From NCBI GenBank assembly GCA_963556255.1, contig OY744604.1:29133599-29197598 (forward strand): 64,000 nucleotides of DNA, written 5' to 3'. The DNA is from Allolobophora icterica. Lineage: Eukaryota > Annelida > Clitellata > Crassiclitellata > Lumbricidae. The notes beneath the pieces were generated by a model. It was not told the origin of the DNA, did not search any database, and was given only the letters and a program-made list of their open reading frames with translations. This document shows positions 54,301 to 64,000 of the stretch, one piece after another; the first letter of the stretch is position 1; the number at the start of each line of letters is the position of its first letter. The position numbers and the translations under genes are program-made.

Positions 54301-55313
54301 ATTCTGGCAATAGACTGCAGCCGCTTTTGAAGCAGATTAGTAAGAGTGTGCACTCTGCACTAACCTGCATGAGAGATAATTACAAATATTTAACTTTGAA
54401 TATAAAACCGGAAGTAGAACTCGGAATATATGCAACTATATTACAGCCTGGACAGGGCCCTTACAATAGACGATGAGACGGCCATGTGACTGACGTCAGC
54501 ACTTACCGCTCATTGAACACTAAGTACAAATTAGCAAGCCAGCGTGGAAACTTTATAATCACAACTGTGTGTATGTTCTAGCCGAACTTTTTTCCGGCGG
54601 CTAGCCGTGAAATAACTCTCGGCGGTTTTTCGGCTAAGCCGTAAAATTTCCGGCGGTTTATCGGCTTGCAGAAATTTTTTCGGCTCGGCGGCTAACGGCG
54701 GCGGCTTAGGGGTATGGTTGGTTGCCATTAAAGTCTCATAGTCTTTAAATTTTGATGGTACTTTACGAGAGCGTTTGCTGCCGTCTATCAGAATGAAAGA
54801 AAATTCAAATGTTTTCAATTAGAGTTATTAAAATTGAAATATTATATACGTTTACTTTAGTCAATAAACATAATCTAACTAGATAGACGGAATCCAACAC
54901 TAAAAATTATTAGGCCTATTAAGAGTCCCGTCTAGACGGAACTGTAGCCACTGCGTTATAATAACATTAACAATCTCAACCTCAATATTCGTTTATTAGA
55001 AAAACATTGAGAGAACGCAACGCTTTACATGAACATATAGATAGACAACAACAACAATTTGGTCAGTGACTTGTTTGGTTACTGTCTTTTGGTAGCGGTA
55101 GTTGAACGATGACAGCTTCCGTTGGTGGTTCGTTAGAGATCAGCTCTAGCAGCAATTTCCTTTTTTTCCCACGATTAGATAAAACATTAGAAACATTCTT
55201 GATAGCATACCTGGTACAATATCATTATTGTCGTCATTAGATCTTTCAGAATCATTTATTATTAAAGCAAAAGCCTCACGGAAACTAAACCTTCGCTTGT
55301 TTATCCGTGCCAT
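51390..55313 (-). CDS. Transposon gene, DUF7869-like protein, two exons, split by MITE
   Basis: Exon 1 is 55313-55211: ATG, MARINKRRFSFREAFALIIN... to a CAG|GTATGC donor. Intron 426 bp. Exon 2 starts at 54784 after a TTCTGATAG acceptor, reading DGSKRSRKVPSKFKDYETLM+ATN, and is then interrupted by the MITE 53789-54716. From 53788 the same frame runs open for about 800 codons to a stop at 51390. Ignoring the MITE and one target copy gives about 853 residues: a low-complexity Pro/Val/Glu-rich region with two 63-residue tandem repeats, Cys motifs (CPVKCASK, CTDCSQRK, CTRCDSF), ITFDLQSTLPTPSLS, a coiled Lys/Glu segment, LIAWSDSCGGQNRNIKMSVS, FLESGHSFLPNDSDFSDIEK and IPPIHHNFY. This pattern recalls a widespread invertebrate family with a possible RNase H-like (DDE) fold that I associate with Pfam DUF7869. 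I infer a transposase or integrase; this is not proven. Confidence 0.8.
53412..53750 (-). repeat. 189-bp tandem duplication in the transposon gene
   Basis: Two nearly identical copies encode PTATKQVTDQVAAESVVAAP...VEELVETVVAQPTVAEPE. They keep the frame (63 codons per unit) and differ by a few bases, so the duplication is recent. Confidence 0.9.
53789..54716. mobile_element. hAT-type MITE splitting the transposon gene
   Basis: A 928-bp element with ends TATACCCCTAAGCCG...CGGCTTAGGGGTATG and a perfect 8-bp duplication GTTGGTTG (53781-53788, 54717-54724). Subterminal CGGCTAGCCGTAAA motifs form palindromes. Deleting it with one target copy brings exon 2 back into one frame. Confidence 0.93.
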
Positions 55314-55925
55314 GTTTCTTTGTCGTTACGACGCATCGCTTGGCCCACTTGTCCAGAAAGCCAATCAGCATAGCCCATATGGTCACGTGCATATTTTTAA
55401 ACAATGTAATTGGTGCATGGCTAGCCCACTTGTCCATAGATGTAAACGTGATAGAAGAACGTTTTCATGAAATAATACAGAAACTGAAAATTTCGAGGTT
55501 AGCACACTTGTGCATAAGACCATCAGTTACTGAGCTTATTAAAGCCGAACTTTATTCAGATGAAGATGAACTTCGATATGGATTGTCAAACATTTAATAA
55601 CTTTGTCAAAGGCAACAAGGAGTTGTTAATTGAGTTGTGTAGGAAATGACAAAAAATATACGTTTCGCCACTATAGTCTATAGGCCTATTGCTTAAATTA
55701 CGTATTTTACCTTTCTGATTTTGAGTTTGTTTATTTTTGACTAGTTTACTTTCTAATAAAATCTCATTTAGGCCTACAAAAAAAGTTCATTTTGGTCTAA
55801 ATCTTACAAATATATAGAATTATTTCAGTTGAAGCATTGCGTATGTAGGCCTACTTATAGCGCTCTTGAGCCCTGCTCCTAACTGAATTTCACTTATGTA
55901 TATACATACATACATAATATATGTA

Positions 55926-56122
55926 TAGTGCCTTTTTTAGCTATTAAAAATAATTTAGTTATTTTAAGAAAAGAATAATTTAGTTATTTTAATGTGACGT
56001 CAAAATTTTCTTGGTGAGAGATCCTCCCAAACCCCAAACCCCGTTTTTTCTCGGGCTTCGCCCTCGATTTAGCACTTCCATAATTGTTCAACTATGGAAC
56101 CTTTTCTCTAGAAAAAGCACTA
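55926..56122. mobile_element. Diverged CAGTGC-type MITE
   Basis: Ends TAGTGCCTTTTTTAGC...GAAAAAGCACTA resemble the MITE at 39987-40250, with the same TTTAGTTATTTTAA core and a degraded GGAACCTTTT end. The flanking 8-mers match only partly. Confidence 0.65.
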
Positions 56123-56372
56123 TATAAGCTTATATGTGGTGTCCCGGAATGGCAAAAAAGAAATGTGGTCACCCTAGGTGTAACCAATTTAGCTAGCCGG
56201 GCCAGAAGGCCTAAATAGCGTGTGTCGGTCATTAGATTCATTTTGAAGCTCATTTAAAAATGTAGGGAATGACCTATGAAAATAAATAGCAATGCAACGA
56301 GTTTCTTTTATAAAATATAATGAGTTTTATTTTGCATTATTTCAGATAAACGAAACGAATACACATTGGACC

Positions 56373-57599
56373 CAGTAGCGTAACTATGGGCCCGCAGGGC
56401 CCGCAACTGCGGGGGGCCCAGGTAAAAGGGGCCCATTTTCAAACCTGAAAAAAATGAACTATTTTAATTAATAAATGCACAGCAGAAAGCCGGAAACCGA
56501 AACTCCTTGTAAACTCCTTAGCCTTGTAAAATCAATAAATCATGCAGGCAGGCAGATGATGTGGAATATTACTATTGATGCGCGGTCGGCGCATATTTTT
56601 CTAGGCTTTGATTTAAGCTAGTGAACAGTGACTCGAAGGCAAACTATAATCGCCAGATGACGCTGAAATTTGCAGTTAATTCACTCAATTAGTTTCACTT
56701 TTCGTCTTTGATTTATGCTGACGTCATTACTCATTAGTCTCATTGCCAAGTTTCCGTCGGCCATCGTTGTTGATATTTATTTAAAAAGTTTGTTTAAATA
56801 GATTAGATCGGATTACAATTTACAATACAAAATTTAAGATTTAAAAATAAAAAATTGTACTAATGATGGCTAGCAAGCCTCTAAGTGGAGCAGCTAAACG
56901 ACGGAAAAAGAAGGATTTACAAAACGAACTTAAAAAACGATGTAAAATTGACTCATTCTTGTTACCGGCACAGACTAAAAAGGAAGAAACACAATCTGTT
57001 GCAAATGTACGTAATGAAGAAAATGAGCAGGAGCCTCAGGAGGATACCAGAGGCAGTGAAGTCAGTGAACTACAGATAGATACAAATTCTCAAGTTAACA
57101 GTTTTAAAGACAATACTGTGGCAACCGATTTGTCTGATCACGGCTCGCCAGATCTCATAATAAGCAATGAATATGAAGCATTCAACTCTGCAGCACTTGT
57201 AAACTTTGAACATTCTACTGATAGAGGGCATTATCCAATCGATATAGTTGATCCAAATATGAAGAAATTTATTGTTGAACACGGCTCATGCAGACCAAAT
57301 ACAAAACTGTTCTTGATTTATGATTTCGTAACATTGAATAAAACAATATTCAGTAACATTTCATTTATAACATTTAATCAATTTTAATGCAAATCGAAAA
57401 CAATTTTTAGTTGTGGCATAAGATTACAAATTAATAATAAAATAAAATATCATAAATTAAAATCATTAAAATGTATGCCTCAAAAGTGAGTCGATAATTT
57501 GAAACATAAAATTGTCTATCAGATTGTCATCGGCTGTATGGAGGGGGGCCCATTTTGAAAATCTTGCAGGGGGGCCCAGAATATGAAGTTACGCCACTG
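56373..57599 (+). mobile_element. hAT element with truncated ZMYM1-like gene
   Basis: 1227 bp with ends CAGTAGCGTAACTATGGGCC...GAAGTTACGCCACTG and a perfect 8-bp duplication ATTGGACC (56365-56372, 57600-57607). The GGGCCC-rich subterminal regions are typical of CAGTGGCGTAACT-type hATs. It is inserted in the NHL pseudogene and keeps only the start of a transposase gene. Confidence 0.95.
56863..57387 (+). pseudogene. hAT transposase N-terminus (ZMYM1-like), truncated
   Basis: MMASKPLSGAAKRRKKKDLQ, then an acidic Glu/Ser-rich region and GHYPIDIVDPNMKKFIVEHG+SCRP, the usual segment just before the TTF zinc finger of ZMYM1-like hAT transposases. The frame then runs into AT-rich sequence and stops at 57387. 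The zinc finger and catalytic domain are deleted. Confidence 0.8.
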
Positions 57600-58474
57600 A
57601 TTGGACCCGTTCTTAGTTCAGACGATCAGAACAAAAGCCTCAGAAGAAGGAGAGAAATCGATTCGTGGATTGACAATCTTAGATAAAGAATTGTTTGTTG
57701 TGAGTGAAAAGTGTTCAAAAGTTGAAGTTTACAACTTGATCAAATTAAAGTTGAGTTGTCGGTGGAATTTGAAGGAATTAATTGATTCAAAGGACATAGG
57801 ATCCTGCAAAAGAAATAAATGCCTCTATATCTTCGATGACAAAGGCCATTTAGGTCAGTCGAAGGAAATCTTGAGCGTTGATCCAAATGGAAAGTTACTA
57901 AAGAACTGGTCGACAGGAGGTGATTGGGGATGGGGTCTGTCTGTTACACATGAATCAAATGTCATTTTAACTGTTTATTAGAAAAATAAATTAAATGAAT
58001 ATTCGCCAGATGGACAATTGGTCCGAGAAATAAATCTATCATCAGATGCAGGTATTCGTTATCCATTGCATGCCATAAAACTGACCAATGGTCATTTCGT
58101 GGTCAGTCATGGCTACCCTGGTGACGAACTGCATAGAGTGTGTTTAGTGGATGCAGATGGAAAACTTGAGAAGTCATTCTGTGGAAAACGTGGATCTAGC
58201 ATCGGACAAATGAATCTTCCATTCTATCTGTATGTCGATGGAAATGGATTCGTGTTGGTCGCTGATCGATGGAATCATCGGGTTTTGTTATTGGATTCTG
58301 ATATGGAATTTAAGAGAGTAGCCTAATTCTCTCAAATGAAGGAAATCATAAATTACAACTTTTATGGAGGATTCTTTTGGATGAGTCAAGTGGTCGTCTG
58401 TTTTTGGCTGACAACGATTTGAACAATGAACGAATTTTGGTTTTTAAATTTACTTATTAATATTTTTACTTGGA

Positions 58475-58824
58475 ATCAGTGTGAGAATTGTAGAAATCTT
58501 GGGGCGTTGAACATTTTATCCATATTTAACAAACTGATGTCAACGAAATTTGGAGGCAGCAGATTTCAAAGCTAGCAGTTTTGCAAGTCATATTCGAATC
58601 AAAATCAATTTCTTTGTTGAAAAATTCAAAAATGCATACCGTATTCACCGTGGAAATTTCTTCTCTTTGTCAGAGACTCAGAATCAAATAATGTTAAATC
58701 ATACTAGCAAAACAGAAGGGATTGGAAACGACCCATCTGGGGTGTGCAATGAAGACTTTACTGGGGGTTATAAGAAACACTAGGGGGGTTGAACCCCAGC
58801 CTCTGACAATTCCCACCCTGCTTG
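58475..58824 (+). repeat. Interspersed repeat R1, copy 2
   Basis: Homologous over its whole length to 34846-35220, starting 15 bp after the end of the NHL pseudogene and ending CTGACAATTCCCACCCTG. The position suggests it may be the 3' UTR of that gene family. Confidence 0.85.
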
Positions 58825-59521
58825 CAATCAAGTTAATTTTTTTTCTGACAATCACATAGATAATCAAGTACTTCATCTGAGTTTACAAGTGGAAATTCAG
58901 AATACAATGCAACTGATCATCTCATGCATGTGCGCGTACGTTAGGTCGGCAACTATTAGCGAACATCAAGAGTGTATTCAGCGCAGCTCCAGGGTCCAGA
59001 TTATAGAGTGGATATCGAGTGGTGGGCCCCAGAATTGACCTCTATGGTTTAGTTTGCTAAGTTGCATCTGTGTCAGCTTAGTGGATTTGAATAAACGAAT
59101 TTGATTGATTGATTGGAAGAGTGCCAGAGGGTCGGTGCAGGTAGCTTGGCAGACGGAAGCAGTTTAGATTTGACTGATCTCGGTTGTAAATGGTGCAAGT
59201 GACTGCAAAGGCAAACCCCGTTGAAGTTGTAGGTCAAGTCTATTTTAAATTGTTTGTAAGTGACACACAGTCCAAATACTGTAACCTCCTCATCATGTGT
59301 CGTGGTTGCATCTGCACATGCGGACAGCAGGCACGATGCGTTTAAAAAACTCTGTGTCTATAGATACGTCAAAGTGAACGGTTCATTAGGGCCGACCTAC
59401 TTCTTTTCTTGGAAAGTGAGAATTTCTTATCCCCAGAAATCGTGCAGCAAAATGCAAAAGTTCTCGCTAAAACATGTACCAGATCACTGTATCTATAAAA
59501 CGACTATATATATATATAGTC
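58825..59521. other. Intergenic with LINE-type tail
   Basis: A TTTGATTGATTGATTGG tail near 59099-59116 follows GAATAAACG, marking the 3' end of an unidentified LINE or SINE on the + strand. Otherwise nothing is recognised before transposon B. Confidence 0.45.
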
Positions 59522-59764
59522 TAGGGTGTGTCTATAATTTGATGTTTCAAAATTAATATCGGCCAGGCTGTTTTTGTGTTCCACCTTGAGAAACATTAAT
59601 ATTTTCCAAATTAGATGAAAATCAAAAGAGATTTAGAACTGGCGCAAAGCCCGGGAAAAATTACCACTTAGAAAACAATGTCATGCATTGTAATGCTCGA
59701 AGATCCAAACAATTTCAACACTTAAACATAAAAAATAAGGCAAAAGCAAACGAAGAACCTTCAG

Positions 59765-61957
59765 TTATTTGTCATTACATAGTCCCTTTAGTGCTTTTGG
59801 GAATCTATTTCGATGGTATTCAACCATTTGAAGAACAAATTGTTTCTCTTCCTTATTTCGAACCAGGGCTTCATTGAAGGACTGCATTAGAGCCACTCCT
59901 CTCTCCGCTAAATCGTTCGTCACTCTTAGGGCGGATATAATGTCTTTCGCCTCATTGAACGAATGCTCTGAATCCCATTGTTGTGGATCTCGATCAAGAA
60001 AAGCGTAATCGAATTTGAGGAGCTGGAAAAGTTTCATGGTAGAAGTGGTAAAAAAATAGGATAGCGCTTTTGTAGATGGATCATGTATGGGAGGAAGCCT
60101 CTTTGGAGGTTCGTCGGATCCCTGATTGTTTCGCATGTTATAGGCCATGCGCTGTTTTTCGTCGAAGGTGACTCAATCGTCAAAAAGGCTGAGGCCAACC
60201 AAGGTCTCCTACAAATACCAAATGTGTCGGGAAAATGCTGTTAGGGCGACCTGTGAGACTTCCTTGTCTGGGTAAGTATGGATTGCCTTCAAGAATTGAA
60301 GATCGTTCCTTGGGGCTTCATTGGGTGATGTACAGGTGAACCAGTACTCCACGTAGGTTGTGGTCACAAAAAGTGAAACTCGAAGTACATGATTCCACAT
60401 CTTTTGAGAGTAAGATTGTCGAGATGCCCTCTGGTGTTGTTGAATGGGAAACTCCTCTGTGAAAAGCCACATCTTGATTGCATAAACCGCACGTGCCATC
60501 CAACGCGCGCGGTGAAATGCCCCTGGGTACCTGAACTTTATTCCTTTCGGTGGAATTCCTCCTAGGAAAATGGCTGTTAGTTCTAGTAGCTCTTCGTAGT
60601 CGCCTCTACATGTGGAATTCAGCATTCATAGGGTTGCCACCTTTCTAAACTAGGAAGTCGGGACGCAGTTTTAGAGCTCCCAAGACCCAAATCGTAAAAC
60701 ACCTCACGATGTGGGACCAGAGGCTCAAGTCGCGCAACCGAGTAGGCCTAATTTTTGTGGGAAATACTGGAAAATAACTATTTAAACAATATAATTGAGA
60801 TTAAGATTTATGATTTTGAACAATGTAATGATTTCAGGATGTGTTTAAATGTTATTTATGATATTTCACTTAGCCTGCATCATAAATTTATAGTGGTGTT
60901 GAACAAATATAATACGGGTAATGTGTTTTAAGCCACAACATTGTGTTAGTTTGAAAAAAATTCCCACAAATTTGAAAGTAGGGACATTTGACTGTCCCGA
61001 CTAGGTCAAGTAGGGACGCGGGACATTTACCTCGAAATCGGGACGGTCCCGACAAAATCGGGACGGGTGGCAACCCTAAGCATTCAGTTGCTTCAGTGCG
61101 AAGGTGATGACATTCTCTCGAATTTCTTTGACTCTTTGTGCTGCGTCTTTATCCTCCATTGCTGTGCGATACTTGGTCTGATCGATTTGCGGCCAGAAGT
61201 CACGGAAATGACTGAAGAGTTCCAATTTTGGAGATCTTACAGAATCATGCAGTGAAAATACATTTTCCAGAACAATTTCAGAAACATGATGTCGACAGGC
61301 AAGGTTCAAGAAGTCTTTTCCTAACTCCGTTTCCAGCTTGATGCAAACGCCGCCCTTGCAACCCGTGTTACTCGCCGTTGTGTCGAAACACATGGCCACG
61401 ATTCTGTCTTCCAATCCCCAACTTCTGATCTCGGCCAAACACGCATCTGCCATGAAGGCAGCAGTCCCGGATTGGAGTTTGGGGATGGCCAATAGTTTGG
61501 TCACATCCTTACCAGATACCATTATTGGAAGACGATCAACGCACACTCGTCCAGTTTCTGTAAAATCTGGCATGATCTTGCCGTCCCAGTACATGTACAT
61601 GTAGATAGTAAGAGGATCCTTCGGATCGAAAGATTCACGAATCTCAGCTGCTAGGGCTGCACGGTTATCCTTCCTTGCTCGATGGATAGCAGAAGGACTG
61701 GTGATCAGCTCACCAGCTGGTGCTGCATATAGATTTAATGCAGCGAAAGCAGAAAAAATGTGAGAGGCACGCCTGCTGCTGGTTTTGGTACGATCTAGAG
61801 CTGCTGCAACATCACGGGTAACTACAGAGATTGTTCCCTTTCGCCGCTTTGGTGGTCCAGCTGACGTTGAAGGTTCTGGTTCTCTTTCTGAGCCATTTGA
61901 TGACGCCTCTTCCTCAGATGATGTTGCCAACAGAGAAGCCTCCGTCGATACCGCCAT
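59765..61957 (-). pseudogene. Divergent hAT-like transposase, broken (copy B)
   Basis: The first 293 codons (61957-61076) are open: MAVSTEASLLATSSEEEASS, an NLS-like PPKRRKG, YWDGKIMPDFTETGRVCVDR, a segment matching copy A without its C insertion, AMCFDTTASNTGCKGG, LACRHHVSEIVL and ...FALKQLNA. A MITE then interrupts. After it there is a 4-base insertion near 60610, KGIKFRYPGAFHRARWMARA, a TAG in place of the Ser of WYLSET (near 60210) and a TGA near 60170. The final part runs through DLAERGVALMQSFNEALVRN to a stop at 59765. Together with copy A it defines almost the whole protein, roughly 620 residues. Confidence 0.88.
60629..61078. mobile_element. hAT-type MITE nested in transposon B
   Basis: A 450-bp element with ends TAGGGTTGCCACC...GGTGGCAACCCTA and a perfect 8-bp duplication AGCATTCA (60621-60628, 61079-61086). 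Subterminal TCGGGAC motifs occur at both ends. It interrupts the transposase after LNA. Confidence 0.96.
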
Positions 61958-63151
61958 GCTTGCACGATATCGTCATGGGCGAGGGAATTATTGTTGTAGA
62001 CAGATTGCTCCGATCGGAAACCACGACATTATCTGATTGGCACAGACTCATTCCGGGATCAAACACATACTCTTACCAAGGGAGACAGCCACTCGCGTTA
62101 AATACCATGCTATTGATGTAGCACCAGGTGTCTCCTCTAGAAAACCACACTAGCTTAATTAATTACTATAATTATGTTGAAAATCGAAAACACGAAGAAC
62201 AGACATCGTAACGTCTAAAATTTTGGCCAAACCGAGACAGGTCACCGGGTTCCTAATTTCGGTCGCCTTGCGCCAGTCCTAAATGTTCAGCTATCGCGAT
62301 GTAATTTCGGATATGGCGTTTATACGCTAATTGGCATGATAATTCGACCTGGCCGTTAAAAGATCTTTGAGTTGAAAAAATCGTGTGCATCATAAAAACA
62401 CCCTAATATATACATATACATAATATACATATTTATATATTATCTGTTGGAAGATCAGTGGACGAGAGAGAGAGGACTTGCCACTAGTGCCCGGTACTGA
62501 GGGTAAGAGAAATGAATTCGGTAAAACTTCATGCCCATGGCTGCATATCGAGTTTAGCTTAGAGATAAACCCATAAATAATTCTACTGACACTCAGAGCG
62601 TCAATTGCTTCAATATGATAGTCCATTGTGTTTTGCAAGCCGCATGTGTTTTGTAAGCCGCTGGATAATATGGAGTTCTAACAACACGTGGTAACCCCAT
62701 CAGCTAACAGATAATGCTAATGGATTAGGCTATCAAGTGTTCACCGGAACTGACAGTTCACGAGGGAATGGGGTTAAGGTTACGGGGACTGCGCGGAGAT
62801 GGAGACAGGGTTCTGCAAGGACGGGATGGAATGGGGTTAAAACTAAAAAAATGGGAGTGGGACTCATTTCTGTCCCCGCGTCGCTCTCTACTGGCCACCC
62901 TCTGTCATATGCTGAGGGTAAGTAAAACGAAGTCGCTATCACCCACGGTGACATATCGGGAGTTGCTTAGAGCGGACTCCTGAATAATTCCTCTCACACT
63001 CAGAGCCTCAATTGGTTGAATGTGATATCCCATTGTGTTTCGTGAGCAGTGAGCACCTTGCGATGCCTTGGCCCTTATATATCGCTGGAGGACTGTGAAG
63101 ATGTAACATTATGGTCGTACAACTCCGTCAGATTAGAGGCTCTGCCAACGG

Positions 63152-63153
63152 AT

Positions 63154-63220
<67 letters not shown>

Positions 63221-63238
63221 GACAGACAGAGAGAGAGC
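63152..63238. repeat. (GACA)n microsatellite
   Basis: About 17 GACA units flanked by GA dinucleotide runs. Confidence 0.95.
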
Positions 63239-63584
63239 AATTGCCGAAAGAAGAGATTCTAGTGAACTGTTTACTATCGATGGGCATCTGTCAAAAAGTG
63301 GAGCCTAAGCATTTCCTACTCTGATCACAAGACAAACGCGTTACTAAACCGATCGCCATGTCACAAGTTGTATGATCACATGCAGCCTCATATATCACCC
63401 CCTGATGGCTAGATTGCTAACAGACGCTCCCGGAACTCTTCTCTCCCATCCTCTGCATGTTTACTCGGCAGCGAACTATGAACCGGATTTGAATAAATGC
63501 AAATATTATGCTAAATTATGCTATTATGCTACAAATATTAAGCTATGGAGCGTTCTATAGTTTGGTTCATAGATGGCAGCACTA

Positions 63585-63678
63585 GTGTAATAATAATAAT
63601 AATAATAATTATAATAATAATAATAGTAATAATAAAAATAATAACAACAACAACAACAATAATAATAATAATAATAAA
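63585..63678. repeat. (ATA)n/(ACA)n microsatellite
   Basis: Irregular run of ATA and ACA trinucleotides; a related CAT/CGT run lies 85 bp further on. Confidence 0.92.
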
Positions 63679-64000
63679 TGCAATCAGGAATGCATTCTCC
63701 CTTGCTTAAAATAGTTTTCTACACCCTCTGGATTTTATCCTTTGGAAATAATAGAAATTCGTCATCATCGTCGTCGTCGTCATCATCATCATCATCATCA
63801 CAGTCAGAAGCTTCATCATCACAAATATGTGGCAGATGTTAAGGATTCCAAAAGGCGCCATTTCTTTGTTTTATAGTTTTTATTAAGATTTCTATTGTGT
63901 GATTGACAGCTCACATACACCGAGTTTTTGATCGACGCATTTAATCTATTAGACCAAATTTTCAAATCTGAAATTGCAGTTAGCCATGTAACACCTGTCA

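Larger units (their letters stand above)
50922..55523 (-). mobile_element. 4.6-kb element encoding a 'SDSCGGQNRN' protein
   Basis: Inverted ends of 27 bp: ATGGTCTTACGGACAAGTGG+GCTAACC at 50922-50948 and its imperfect reverse complement at 55497-55523. Further AGCCCACTTGTCC motifs lie inside both ends (51117, 51159, 55337, 55419). I see no clear target duplication. It is inserted in the hATC coding region of the outer element. It contains a single minus-strand gene. Confidence 0.75.
50443..56176 (+). mobile_element. Large nested hAT element (5.7 kb)
   Basis: Outer TIRs TAGGGTGACCACACGTCCCG...AATGTGGTCACCCTA with a perfect 8-bp duplication GGTGTAAC (50435-50442, 56177-56184). It belongs to the same family as the MITE at 12810-13847. 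It still carries the hATC end of its transposase, which is interrupted by the 4.6-kb element at 50922-55523. A second-level MITE (53789-54716) and a small one (55926-56122) also lie inside. Confidence 0.93.
56346..58459 (+). pseudogene. NHL-repeat protein gene fragment, broken
   Basis: It begins after a TTATTTCAG acceptor, is interrupted at 56373-57599 by a hAT element, and continues from 57600. Beta-propeller NHL repeats are clear: CLYIFDDKGHL...SVDPNGKLLKNWSTGGDWGW, GLSVTHESNVILTVY, ALKLTNGHFVVSHGYPGDEL-like, RVCLVDADGKLEKSFCGKRG, FYLYVDGNGFVLVADRWNHR+VLLLDSD, and finally LLDESSGRLFLADND...RILVFKF. In-frame TAG at 57979-57981 and a frameshift near 58326 inactivate it. Relatives are NHL/TRIM-like proteins of marine invertebrates. 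No RING or B-box is present here. Confidence 0.8.
59522..62405 (-). mobile_element. hAT-like transposon B (divergent transposase)
   Basis: A 2884-bp minus-strand copy of the element at 27594-30015; ends TAGGGTGTGTCTAT...CATAAAAACACCCTA. The flanking 8-mers ATATAGTC and ATATATAC agree at six of eight sites within AT repeats, so the duplication is less certain than in copy A. A 450-bp MITE is inserted at 60629-61078, which accounts for most of the length difference. Confidence 0.93.
62406..64000. other. 3' end of window: duplications and simple repeats, no gene
   Basis: Two diverged direct copies of a roughly 170-bp segment lie at 62466-62640 and 62881-63050. They share CTGAGGGTAAG, ACACTCAGAGC and CCATTGTGTTT. 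Microsatellites follow: a (GACA)n tract at 63152-63238, an (ATA/ACA)n tract at 63585-63678 and a (CAT/CGT)n tract at 63762-63800. No coding exon is recognised. Confidence 0.6.

Noticed and set aside
53793..54714. MITE ends placed at TACCCCTAAG with an imperfect 8-bp duplication
   Set aside because: Shifting the ends to 53789 and 54716 gives a perfect GTTGGTTG duplication and also restores the host reading frame.

Overview
The window is nuclear DNA of a multicellular animal. It has widely spaced exons with GT-AG introns, several transposon superfamilies, tRNA-derived SINEs and long microsatellites. The palindrome TAGGCCTA occurs at least 12 times in 64 kb (about one expected), and there is an NHL-repeat gene relic of a kind common in marine invertebrates. 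I lean towards a marine invertebrate, possibly an echinoderm or other deuterostome, but the sequence does not settle this.

The one clear host gene is an ABCA-subfamily lipid-type ABC transporter on the + strand, closest in layout and C-terminus to ABCA3. Eighteen exons between about 3812 and 45918 join in one frame into about 1571 residues: the end of the first extracellular domain, the rest of membrane domain 1, NBD1 (Walker A, Q-loop, LSGGQ, Walker B, H-loop), all of membrane domain 2 with its large extracellular loop, NBD2 (LSGGN signature) and the natural C-terminus and stop. The first transmembrane helix and most of the first extracellular domain lie upstream of the window.

The introns and the 3' flank (45.9-64 kb) are packed with mobile DNA. 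Many elements can be delimited exactly by terminal inverted repeats (TIRs) and perfect 8-bp target duplications, the hAT hallmark. They include: (i) three copies (8048-10500, 27594-30015, 59522-62405) of an element coding a divergent hAT-like transposase; (ii) a 5.7-kb nest (50443-56176) in which an hAT relic is interrupted by a 4.6-kb element with an almost intact two-exon gene for a protein with a 'SDSCGGQNRN' motif, itself split by a 0.9-kb MITE; (iii) an internally deleted Gypsy retrotransposon with 486-bp LTRs that differ at one site (21858-25434); (iv) several LINE fragments, including a fusion of two units (35932-39066); (v) MITEs at 9698, 12810, 39987, 40435, 44378, 48972, 56373 and 60629; (vi) an inverted-repeat element with an 11-bp duplication ending 35 bp before the last ABCA exon.

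Tandem repeats are prominent: a 16-bp minisatellite at three places, a 19-copy 70-bp satellite (47093-48426) with one diverged copy nearby, and long trinucleotide tracts. A recent 322-bp-offset tandem duplication copied the start of ABCA exon 14 and made a possible in-frame 39-nt extra exon. From 45.9 kb to the end I see no intact host gene, only an NHL-repeat pseudogene, transposons and simple repeats.
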